A stretch of 64,000 nt of DNA from a virus: the IMG/VR virus record IMGVR_UViG_3300001097_000002, positions 32,887-96,886 of that record; one strand, written 5' to 3'. Position 1 is the stretch's first letter; each line of letters begins with the position of its first letter. The notes under the pieces are model-generated. The model ran no database searches, was not told where the DNA came from, and saw only the letters and a program-made list of their open reading frames with translations. Below are positions 50,166-58,173 of the stretch, piece after piece. Both the position numbers and the translations under genes were made by a program.

Positions 50166-50987
50166 TGTAAATTCATGGGTTCTGCAGGTACACTTATTAA
50201 TGGACGTACACTAGAACTATTATCATATAGTGAACCATTGCGTGAAACCGACCACAGACACAAAACAATCCGCGTGTATGCAGAACCTGTGGAATCACAC
50301 AAGTATGTAACCATTGTTGATACTAGTGAAGGTGTACAGCTTGATTTTAGTGTTATCACTGTTATTGACGTTTCTAAAATGCCTTACAAACAAGTATTCA
50401 TGTACAAGGATAATACCACCCCACCAATCACGTTTACTAGTATTGGTGCAGAAGTAGCGGAACGTTATAATAGCAGTGTAATGCTTGTAGAAAATAATAA
50501 CAGTAGTGGTGGTATTGTTGCAAACGGGTTGTGGTACGATATCGAGTATGAGAATATGCTAACCACAAAAGTAGCAGTAAATACACGTGATACCGAAATT
50601 GGTTTTGATAACAAAAGTATACCGGGTGTTAGAACCACCAAAAAAACAAAAGCCGTTGGTTGTACATACCTCAAAAACTTAATAGAAAGCAATCAGCTTG
50701 AAATTGTTGATTATGACACTGTGGCGGAATTAACAACGTTTGTTCGCGTAGGAAAAAGTTATGAAGCTGAAAAGAACAAACATGATGATATTGTTATGAC
50801 GCTTGTTATGTTTGCATGGTTTACATCACAGGATTATTTTGAGGATGAAACTGGCATTAGTTCATTAAGTGATATGAATGATACGTTGATGGAAGATAAC
50901 GACATGGACTTTGTGCTTGGCTTTATCAGCAACGGCACGGAGAAAAATGAAGAAGTTGATTTATTTGATAAGGGCTTGTTTAATTAG
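49815..50987 (+). CDS. Terminase large subunit fragment 4, preceded by C-half of split intein
   Basis: Start ATG 49815 with GGAG 6 nt upstream (a TTG at 49770 is an alternative). Residues 1-117 are a C-intein; Cys118 begins the extein CKFMGSAGTLINGRTLELL. After joining with FSVEYE, the sequence lines up gaplessly with T4 gp17 around FEGTSGTLISG. The 273-residue extein carries the nuclease domain: TIVDTSEGVQLDFSVI (catalytic Asp), ENNNSSGG, and KNKHDDIVMTLVM with the C-terminal Asp pair. Confidence 0.93.
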   Translation: MSKVHLGFKKNTKNLKVLTPNGHEEFYGINKIRVDEYIRIKFKEHKEIRCSIDHPFIQENDLPIKAKHIDKSKHIKCIDGFTTLEYSHVVNKQIELYDIVNSGSEYIYFSNGILSHNCKFMGSAGTLINGRTLELLSYSEPLRETDHRHKTIRVYAEPVESHKYVTIVDTSEGVQLDFSVITVIDVSKMPYKQVFMYKDNTTPPITFTSIGAEVAERYNSSVMLVENNNSSGGIVANGLWYDIEYENMLTTKVAVNTRDTEIGFDNKSIPGVRTTKKTKAVGCTYLKNLIESNQLEIVDYDTVAELTTFVRVGKSYEAEKNKHDDIVMTLVMFAWFTSQDYFEDETGISSLSDMNDTLMEDNDMDFVLGFISNGTEKNEEVDLFDKGLFN

Positions 50988-51043
50988 TTGCTATACTGTA
51001 TAATAAATTTATACTAAAAAGGATTGATATTTTTAAAACCATC

Positions 51044-51051
51044 TATAAATA
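51044..51051 (+). promoter_or_regulatory. Putative late promoter box, T4-like
   Basis: TATAAATA, identical to the T4 late consensus, 37 nt before the ATG at 51088; a second GTAAATA lies at 51057-51063. Confidence 0.6.
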
Positions 51052-51087
51052 GATATGTAAATAACCAATAACCAAAGGATACACAAC

Positions 51088-51422
51088 ATGAACTTTCAAG
51101 ATTACATTAATAATTCAACTCCAGTAGGAAAAGATTTACACGAAGCACAATATAAACCAAAACGTACATTTTCTAAAAAATCACTATGGATGACCTAGTA
51201 GGCGCAATGGCTGTTTCAAGCTCATTATACGGTGAAATGTATGTCGTATATCCTATTGCAATGAAAGTAAAAAATACTACTATTTATTTTGTTTGGTACG
51301 ACGAAGACGAAGACACGTATGCTATCAGCACTTTCACGAATAAAGACGGTATTTCATCTATGCCAGTTGATGATGATTTTAATTCATTATCAGATGCTAA
51401 GCAAGAACTAAGTCGCAAATAA
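51088..51422 (+). pseudogene. Frameshifted internal head protein gene
   Basis: MNFQDYINNSTPVGKDLHE-A at the start (F-x-x-Y-I signal, site after Glu19), then FSKK at TCT AAA AAA and a stop at 51196. A -1 shift at the A6 run continues ITMDDLVGAMAVSSSLYGEM.. to 51422 (about 111 residues). The A run is a plausible slippage or deletion site. The C-terminal part (KNTTIYFVWYDEDEDTYAIS) is beta-rich, function unknown. AAAGGA upstream. Confidence 0.6.
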
Positions 51423-51431
51423 TAACCAGTC

Positions 51432-51483
51432 AACAGCCACAAAAAAAGCCATTTTTAATTAAGTGGCTTTTTTTGTGGCTGTT
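51432..51483. terminator. Long perfect hairpin terminator, 20-bp stem
   Basis: 20-bp perfect inverted repeat (51432-51451 and 51464-51483) around a 12-nt loop, with A7 and T7 tracts inside the stem. Two late boxes follow directly, so it isolates the tail gene transcript. Confidence 0.85.
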
Positions 51484-51499
51484 ATAAATACAGTAAATA
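51483..51499 (+). promoter_or_regulatory. Putative late promoter boxes before the tail sheath gene
   Basis: TATAAATA (51483-51490) and GTAAATA (51493-51499) in tandem. Confidence 0.55.
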
Positions 51500-51560
51500 A
51501 TACAACAAACACGCACGACGAGGATAATCAGTTAGTATGGATTAAAAAATATCTCATACA

Positions 51561-51567
51561 GTAAATA
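51561..51567 (+). promoter_or_regulatory. Second putative late promoter box before the tail sheath gene
   Basis: GTAAATA within ACAGTAAATAATAA, about 45 nt before the start at 51614. Confidence 0.5.
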
Positions 51568-51613
51568 ATAATGTATATATAAATTAATGATAGATAAAGA
51601 CGAGGAGCATTAC

Positions 51614-53326
51614 ATGGCTAGTCCAGGCGTATACACAAGCGAAACAGACCTAAGCCAAACATTGAAAGCGTTCGGTAGCACTGCCGGTGGCTTTGTTGGG
51701 ACATTCAATTGGGGACCCATTGAGGTAAACACCATCGTTTCTAGTGAAGACGATGTTGTTGAGTATTTTGGTAAACCAGATGACACTAATAACGTTGATT
51801 GGTTTAGTGCAACAAACTTTTTAAAATACACAGGTTCTTTGACCATTAGACGTGTCGCTAGTATGAACGCGCTAAACGCATCAAGCGGTGTCGCTGGTAT
51901 GCTCATTAAAAACAAGATGGGTTACGATACCGCAGAATCAACACTCAGCGAAACATTCTATGCGAAATATGCTAGTGAATTAGGTAACAGCATTTCTGTA
52001 CACGTTGCTGACGCTGCTACATATGATGCATGGGACTATTCAGGAGAATTTGATACTGCTCCAGGTAGCAGTGATTCAAGTTCAATTTATGGTCTTGATA
52101 TTAATGACGAGATGCACGTTGTTGTTACCGACACATACGGTAAATTCTCAGGCGTACCAGGCGCTATTCTTGAGAAATTTGCTTACCTTAGTAAAGCACA
52201 GGACGGCACTGACACAAACGGCCAAGCATCATTCTACAAAAACGTCATCAATCGTAAAAGTGCTTATATCTATGTAGGTATTACATTTACGGGCGCTGAT
52301 GTTGTTGATGATATCGTAGGCGTAACAACCGCAGCATTTGGTGATAAATTCACAGCCACACCATACATTTCATTAGATGGCGCGGTCAAAGTTCAACTAT
52401 CCAATGGTCATAATGGCGGTATTGCTGAAAAATCAGACTATGTTGATGGTTATACTATCATGTCAAACATTGACGACAATGAAGTTGCTGTTATTTTTGC
52501 TGGTGGTTGCGGCGGTGATATGAATCACGCAGACGTATGTAATGCTATTGGTACAGAGACTAAGAAAAATCAGCGCAGAGTAGGGTTCTTCAGTCCTAAA
52601 ATCAGTGATGTTGTTGGCGTGTCAAGTGATTCAGCAGCATTTTCTAATATTATTACAACATACGAATCAATCACAGAAAAACATAGCTTTGTTAGTATGG
52701 CTACTGGCGTGAAAATGGTGTATGACAAATATAATGATGCATACCGTTGGATTCCAACCAACAGTGATGAAGCTGGTGTATTTGCACGTGTTCATAACAA
52801 CGAAGGCAAATGGGTTAGTGGCGCAGGTTACAACAAAGGCGTATACAGCAACGCAAAAGGATTGGCTTATAGTCCTAACGAATCGCATCGTAGCAAGCTG
52901 TATGCTAAGAATATCAACTGTGTAATACAAGAAAACGGTGCTGGTATTCTATTATTCGGTGACAAAACATTGCAAGGTAAAAACAGCACGTTTAGTTTTC
53001 TTGGAACACGGTTCTTGTTTATTGAGTTGCGTAATATTGTCGCAGAAGCCGCTAAGTATACACTGTTTGAATTTAACGATGAATTTACACAAAGTCAGTT
53101 CCGCGATTTAGTCATCCCAACCTTACGTGATATCAAAGGACAACGAGGCGTTCATAACTTCTTAGTTGTATGTGATTCTACTAACAACACACCTACAGTT
53201 ATTCAAAACGGCGAATTTAAAGGCGATGTATTCATCAAGCCAAACTACAGCATCCAGCAAGTTCTTCTTTCGTTTGCAAGTGTTAATCGTACACTTTCTT
53301 TCGACGAAGTTGTTGTTAAAGGTTAA
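51614..53326 (+). CDS. 18: Tail sheath protein gp18
   Basis: 570 residues from ATG 51614 (MASPGVYTSETDLSQTL) with GAGGAG upstream. MASPGVYT-type start, GGFVGTFNWGP, and the conserved C-terminal sheath domain (NENGAGILLFGDKTLQ-like segment, FNDEFTQSQFRDLVIPTLRD, GVHNFLVVCD) match contractile sheath proteins of T4-like phages. Subunits polymerise around the tail tube and contract at infection. Confidence 0.93.
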   Translation: MASPGVYTSETDLSQTLKAFGSTAGGFVGTFNWGPIEVNTIVSSEDDVVEYFGKPDDTNNVDWFSATNFLKYTGSLTIRRVASMNALNASSGVAGMLIKNKMGYDTAESTLSETFYAKYASELGNSISVHVADAATYDAWDYSGEFDTAPGSSDSSSIYGLDINDEMHVVVTDTYGKFSGVPGAILEKFAYLSKAQDGTDTNGQASFYKNVINRKSAYIYVGITFTGADVVDDIVGVTTAAFGDKFTATPYISLDGAVKVQLSNGHNGGIAEKSDYVDGYTIMSNIDDNEVAVIFAGGCGGDMNHADVCNAIGTETKKNQRRVGFFSPKISDVVGVSSDSAAFSNIITTYESITEKHSFVSMATGVKMVYDKYNDAYRWIPTNSDEAGVFARVHNNEGKWVSGAGYNKGVYSNAKGLAYSPNESHRSKLYAKNINCVIQENGAGILLFGDKTLQGKNSTFSFLGTRFLFIELRNIVAEAAKYTLFEFNDEFTQSQFRDLVIPTLRDIKGQRGVHNFLVVCDSTNNTPTVIQNGEFKGDVFIKPNYSIQQVLLSFASVNRTLSFDEVVVKG

Positions 53327-53340
53327 TAAGGAGTTAGACA

Positions 53341-53880
53341 ATGTCAGCAGATATTTTTGGTTTTTTAGGTAATTTCCAAGGGGGCGGTGCTCGTCCTAAC
53401 CGTTATGAACTTATGTTAACGTTCCCATCAACCATTGGTAGTACATCAATTGCACAGAAGCTTAGTTTCACGTGTAAAGCGACCTCTATACCAGGTTTCA
53501 CTTTAGGTGAAGCGGTTGTACCATACAAAGGTCGTCAAATTAAGATACCAGGCGACGTTGTGTTTAACGATTGGAATGTAACAATTCTAATTGACAACGA
53601 CATGGTTGGTAAAACAGTGTTTGAAGATTGGCTCAACATGATAAGCGCATGGGAAGCCAACACTACACAAGCGGGTTACATGGCGCCAAGTAAGATTTAC
53701 GGTAACGGTACTATCAAGCAATTGGATAGAGAAGATAACGTCATCAAAACTTATGAAGTGCAAGGTATTTTTCCTAAAGACGTAGGCGAAATTGCGCTAG
53801 GTTATGACACTAACGATACTATTATGGAACAACCTGTCACGTTCGCCGTGAACAGTGTTAAGTCTGATACTAGTGTTTAA
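53341..53880 (+). CDS. 19: Tail tube protein gp19
   Basis: 179 residues. N-terminal GGGARPNRYELMLTFP, SFTCKATSIPGFTLGEAVVP, GRQIKIPGDVVFNDWNVTI and DRE...YEVQGIFPKDV are hallmarks of gp19 tube proteins. AAGGAG upstream. Lies between sheath and portal as in T4. Confidence 0.95.
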   Translation: MSADIFGFLGNFQGGGARPNRYELMLTFPSTIGSTSIAQKLSFTCKATSIPGFTLGEAVVPYKGRQIKIPGDVVFNDWNVTILIDNDMVGKTVFEDWLNMISAWEANTTQAGYMAPSKIYGNGTIKQLDREDNVIKTYEVQGIFPKDVGEIALGYDTNDTIMEQPVTFAVNSVKSDTSV

Positions 53881-53901
53881 TTAGCACGCATTTATTATAA
53901 C

Positions 53902-53931
53902 AAAAGGAGTGGCTTAATGCTACTCTTTTTT
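53902..53931 (+). terminator. Rho-independent terminator
   Basis: Stem AAAAGGAGTGGC/GCTACTCTTTTT with wobble pairs and a T-run. Confidence 0.65.
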
Positions 53932-53937
53932 GTGCGC

Positions 53938-53944
53938 GTAAATA
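53938..53944 (+). promoter_or_regulatory. Putative late promoter box
   Basis: GTAAATA followed by C, 34 nt before the portal gene. Confidence 0.5.
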
Positions 53945-53977
53945 CAAATATTATAACCAATTAAACAAAGGTAACCA

Positions 53978-55525
53978 ATGGAACTATTCGGATTCGACAT
54001 TAAAAGAGGCAAGGAAAAAGCCGCCCCCGAAAAGCGCACATTTAAGGATGCGGTAGTAGATAACGATGCTGTTAATATTACTACGAATAGTACATCAAAT
54101 AATAATGACCAGTTATCAGAAATGGGCATTCGTCAATTACCACAGTTCACATATGTTAACGATGTACAAAAAATAAAACTATATAGAAAAATGGCGCAAT
54201 CAAACGTACATATTGGATTAGCGGTTACTGAACTTAAGAATGAAGCTTTTATTCTTAATGACCCTGGTAAGCGCGCGTTTGAGGTGGGTTTCTATAGTGA
54301 TACTAAAATCAAGAAGAATATACAAGAAAAAATAATCGAAGAAGCGGACGAACTATATAAGATTATTGACTTCAACGGTAATGCAAGCGAATGGTTTGAA
54401 AGTTGGTATGTTGACAGTCGTTTTTTCTTACATGTGATTGTCGATGAAGCTAAACCACAGCTTGGTGTACTTGGTGTAGTACCATTAAACCCAATCAATA
54501 CACGTAAAGTTAAATTACTGCCTAAAAGTGACAATAAAGGCAGCATTGATATAAATAAAGTAAAAGAAGTATACATATATAAAAATAACTTTAAGTCTTT
54601 TGATTTAGAACAAACATTATACATGGAGCGCGATAACACAACCATAGAAGACATTGTTTTATCAAACGATTCTGTAATTGATGTTACTAGTGGTCTACGT
54701 GATAAGGATACAGGTAAAACAATTGGACATTTAGAAAAAGCCATTATCCCATATAACAACTTAAAAATGTTAGAAGAATCAATGGTAATTTTCCGCATCG
54801 TCCGAGCGCCAATGCGCAGAGCCTTTTATATTGATGTTAGTAACCTACAACCTAAGAAGGGTGAGAAGTACATTAAGGATACGAAAGACCGTTTCAAAGT
54901 TGATGTTAACTATAATAGTGAGACTGGCTCAATTAATGGTGATAGACATATTACTAGTATTTTAGAAGATTACTATATCCCAAGACAGGGTAATCGCACT
55001 ACTGAAATACAAACACTGGATGGTCAAACCACACAGGATATTCTTGAGGAAGTTGAGTACGCACGTGAACAGCTGTGGATTGGTTTAAACGTACCTAAAA
55101 GTCGTTTTAAAGATGAAGCTTCCTCATTGTTTACGCGCCCGTCAGAAGTACAACGTGATGAATATCGCTTAAACTTATTTGTTGATATTTGCCGTCAACA
55201 GTTTATGAAGTTTTTTGACCAGTTGCTGTTAACGCAATTACTCCTAAAAAACGTTATAAAAGAATACGAATGGAATGACATAAGAGGCAGTTACTTTTAC
55301 AATTTCACAGAAGACAATCTATTTGTTGAATATAGAGCGATGGAAAAACTTGGTTCTCAGTTAGATTTATTACGCGATGTTGAGCCATACATTGGTACGT
55401 ATTTTAGTAGAGATGACGTGCGAAAAAACATATTAAAGCAAAGCGATGATGATATTAAAATCATGAAAGCTAAAATGGAAGAAGAAGCAAAAATAGAGCC
55501 CAAACAAGATAAGGACGATGAATAA
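53978..55525 (+). CDS. 20: Portal protein gp20
   Basis: 515 residues. YRKMAQSNVHIGLAVTELKN, RIVRAPMRRAFYIDVSNLQP, YYIPRQGNRTTEIQTLDG and KSRFKDEASSLFTRPSEVQR match gp20. The dodecameric portal sits at one vertex, starts prohead assembly and docks the terminase. The acidic C-terminal tail is typical. Confidence 0.95.
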   Translation: MELFGFDIKRGKEKAAPEKRTFKDAVVDNDAVNITTNSTSNNNDQLSEMGIRQLPQFTYVNDVQKIKLYRKMAQSNVHIGLAVTELKNEAFILNDPGKRAFEVGFYSDTKIKKNIQEKIIEEADELYKIIDFNGNASEWFESWYVDSRFFLHVIVDEAKPQLGVLGVVPLNPINTRKVKLLPKSDNKGSIDINKVKEVYIYKNNFKSFDLEQTLYMERDNTTIEDIVLSNDSVIDVTSGLRDKDTGKTIGHLEKAIIPYNNLKMLEESMVIFRIVRAPMRRAFYIDVSNLQPKKGEKYIKDTKDRFKVDVNYNSETGSINGDRHITSILEDYYIPRQGNRTTEIQTLDGQTTQDILEEVEYAREQLWIGLNVPKSRFKDEASSLFTRPSEVQRDEYRLNLFVDICRQQFMKFFDQLLLTQLLLKNVIKEYEWNDIRGSYFYNFTEDNLFVEYRAMEKLGSQLDLLRDVEPYIGTYFSRDDVRKNILKQSDDDIKIMKAKMEEEAKIEPKQDKDDE

Positions 55526-56593
55526 ATGAATATATTTGAAAATGTAAGTTCAACATTGTATACAGTTGCACCAGTATCGGTTAATGATGCAACTGATGAT
55601 TATGCAACCATCATAAATGAAGTTACACACTTTGGTGGTACTATTACTAGTATTGAAGATGACATGTTTGTTGTTGCATGTTCATCAAAACAATCAGTAG
55701 AGGATATTGCTGATTTGCTCGATGACGATAACCGCATTGATGAATACAGTATACAAGTATACGAGCACACTGGTACAGGCGTGCCAAATAAAATTGATGG
55801 TGAAGATATTGATATTGACAAGATTAGTAATTTCAATAACGTTGAAGTAGAATTTGTTGTGTTTTTAAACAGTGACTATGTTGACTATGATTCTTACACT
55901 GACGTTGATGATGACGAGTTAACAGAAAGTTATGTAAATACCAATAAGAAACAGCCTTTATGGTTGGCATTAAGTGGTACGCGAACGAGCTTAAAATATG
56001 GTAGTTTTATCGTTACACCACACCCAGTAAGGCATGATGCGATTTTAGTACACGTTGAATATAAATACGATGAAGCAGATATTGGTTTTATTGAGGAAAA
56101 CGTAGTAAAAATTAAGAATGATATAAATACTATTAATAACGGATTAGTAAACAAAACCCTATTAGCTGCTAACTATGAGCTAGAGGATAATATCAATTTT
56201 GATTTTAATCTTGATATGAGCAATCCGGGACATTTTATCAGTGCGCCAGCAGTATATGCAAGAAATAAAAGTACGGTTAACATACCAGAAATTATGGAAG
56301 CATTTGGTGAAACTACACTATTCGCAGAAACAGCAGTTATCAACGAAGTTAAACGGAAAGTAAAGATTAACTTCAAGGGTAAAAAACGAATTAAACTTAA
56401 ATGTTTAAAGGGTTATAAATACGATAGTAGTAGAAAAGCCTGTGTTAAAATTACGGGTCGCGAAAAGGCTACTGATAGAAAATCTAAAATTAAAATGACC
56501 CGCACAAAAAAATCTAAGGGTAGTGCCCTAAAACGTTCTACTAATAGAAAAACTAAAAAAGCAATGCGCTTTAGAAAACAAATGGGGAAATAG
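55526..56593 (+). CDS. Prohead core protein, gp68-like, with long N-terminal region
   Basis: 355 residues. It occupies the 67/68 slot between portal and protease. The last 90 residues are extremely basic (KGSALKRSTNRKTKKAMRFR), the gp68-type end. The N-terminal 260 residues are acidic and include a possible gp21 site (DDDELTE-S). Much larger than T4 gp68 (about 140), perhaps replacing both 67 and 68. Starts one base after the portal stop. Confidence 0.7.
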   Translation: MNIFENVSSTLYTVAPVSVNDATDDYATIINEVTHFGGTITSIEDDMFVVACSSKQSVEDIADLLDDDNRIDEYSIQVYEHTGTGVPNKIDGEDIDIDKISNFNNVEVEFVVFLNSDYVDYDSYTDVDDDELTESYVNTNKKQPLWLALSGTRTSLKYGSFIVTPHPVRHDAILVHVEYKYDEADIGFIEENVVKIKNDINTINNGLVNKTLLAANYELEDNINFDFNLDMSNPGHFISAPAVYARNKSTVNIPEIMEAFGETTLFAETAVINEVKRKVKINFKGKKRIKLKCLKGYKYDSSRKACVKITGREKATDRKSKIKMTRTKKSKGSALKRSTNRKTKKAMRFRKQMGK

Positions 56594-56597
56594 CTTT

Positions 56598-57278
56598 ATG
56601 TCATTACTAATAGAAAGCGTAGATGAAAACCTAACGGAGTCAAAAACAGTATTCAACGAAACAACTAAAGAAAAAGAATACTTTATTGAAGGGATTTTCC
56701 TTCAATCTGATGTAGTAAATAAAAATAATCGTATCTATCCACGTGAGGTAATGGCACGTGAAGCTAACAGGTATATTGATGAAAAAGTTAAACTAAATAA
56801 AGGCATGGGTGAACTTGAACATCCTGGTATGGATAGAGATAACGCTATCAACTTGCGCTACGTTAGTCATAAGATTGTAACCTTAGAGGAGCGCGGTAGT
56901 AACTGGTTTGGGCGCGCAAAAATTGCGCATAAAAGCGGTATGGGAGCATTAGTTGCTAACTTAATAGAATGTGGTATTACACTTGGAACGTCAAGTCGAG
57001 CCATGGGGTCAGCAAAAACAAATAATCAGGGTATTAGCGTAATACAGAACGATTTTAGATTAATTACGCCAAGTGATATTGTTGCTGACCCATCGGCTCC
57101 TGATGCGGTGTTGACGAGCTTGATGGAAAAAACTTGGATATACGAAAACGATGTCCTAGAAGAACAGCAATTAGAGGTTTTAGCTGCCAATGTAAATACA
57201 TTATATAAAGTTGGTGTTTTAGACAATCAAAAGTTAAATGAAGCATTTAAATCAATTCTAAGAACAATCGGAGACTAA
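56598..57278 (+). CDS. 21: Prohead protease gp21
   Basis: 226 residues. EYFIEGIFLQSDVVNKNNRI, GELEHPGM (catalytic His), GTSSRAMG (catalytic Ser region) and PSDIVADPSAPDA match herpes-type phage prohead proteases. It matures core, capsid and internal proteins at L/I-x-E sites. It carries its own likely autocleavage site ENLTE-S near residue 14. Confidence 0.95.
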   Translation: MSLLIESVDENLTESKTVFNETTKEKEYFIEGIFLQSDVVNKNNRIYPREVMAREANRYIDEKVKLNKGMGELEHPGMDRDNAINLRYVSHKIVTLEERGSNWFGRAKIAHKSGMGALVANLIECGITLGTSSRAMGSAKTNNQGISVIQNDFRLITPSDIVADPSAPDAVLTSLMEKTWIYENDVLEEQQLEVLAANVNTLYKVGVLDNQKLNEAFKSILRTIGD

Positions 57279-57281
57279 TCA

Positions 57282-58154
57282 ATGAATTTCACATCGTTAC
57301 TAGGCGATAGCGTATCAAAAGAGGTAATCGACCAGCTTGAAGAAGGCATGGCTACTACTATTAAAAACGCTGTATACGCTAAAGAACAAGAACTTACCGA
57401 ACAAGCCAATGCATATTCTGAATATGTGCAAAGTGAATTAGCAGAAAAAGCTGATGCGTATGGCGTGTATATTAAAGAAAGTCTTGCTGTCGAATCTAAG
57501 GAATCTAAAGAAACATTAGAGGAAAGTTTCGCTGAAAAAGAAGTTTCTTATATTGAGCGCATTGAAGAAGTTAAACAGGCAGCCGAAGGTTATGCTGAAC
57601 TTATTTTTAATGACATCGTCGAAAAAGCTGATGCGTACACAGAGCATTTTGTTGAAGAATATCAATCTAAAAATACTGAAATGTTTGAATCAATTCAGCG
57701 CGAACAAAACGCCCATGATATCGTAGAAAACATTACATCTACATTGGCAGGTTTTGGTTTTGATGTTACCCAAAACACTGCTATTGCTCAACTTAAAGAA
57801 TCTGTCGCCACTAAGGATGCTGAAATTTCCGAATTAAATGGTAAACTTTACGAAGACGATGTAAGTAAACAAAAAGAACTAGTTTTAGAAGAAATGACCG
57901 AAGGTTTATCATTAAGTGAGAAACAAAAAGTTGTCGACGCTGCTAGTGATATTTTAACTGAGAGTGTAGGCGGTTTTAAAAATGTCGTGCGTATTTTAGT
58001 TAATAAATACGATAGTAATGATGACCGTGTAGAGACAACTACTAAAAAAATTAACGAGCGTGTAAATACTGATAACAACGATGAAGATGTTAGCTTTAAA
58101 GACACGTTTACCAATGGCCAATCTGTCAATGACATTGCAAACACCTTAATTTAA
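57282..58154 (+). CDS. 22: Prohead scaffold protein gp22
   Basis: 290 residues, almost entirely helical and acidic (EQELTEQANAYSEYVQSELA; repeated KADAY motifs). The order protease, scaffold, capsid is that of T4. Ends FKDTFTNGQSVNDIANTLI, typical of scaffolds binding the capsid. Confidence 0.9.
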   Translation: MNFTSLLGDSVSKEVIDQLEEGMATTIKNAVYAKEQELTEQANAYSEYVQSELAEKADAYGVYIKESLAVESKESKETLEESFAEKEVSYIERIEEVKQAAEGYAELIFNDIVEKADAYTEHFVEEYQSKNTEMFESIQREQNAHDIVENITSTLAGFGFDVTQNTAIAQLKESVATKDAEISELNGKLYEDDVSKQKELVLEEMTEGLSLSEKQKVVDAASDILTESVGGFKNVVRILVNKYDSNDDRVETTTKKINERVNTDNNDEDVSFKDTFTNGQSVNDIANTLI

Positions 58155-58173
58155 AACCTGGAGAACAATAAAA

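Noticed and set aside
49009-50987. Calling fragments 3 and 4 one intein-containing gene with a simple frameshift
   Set aside because: The C-half has its own ATG and GGAG, and there are several stops in the gap. Genuine splitting fits better.
52005-52277. Alternative-frame ORFs inside tail sheath and other structural genes
   Set aside because: They are out-of-frame shadows without ribosome sites or recognisable domains.
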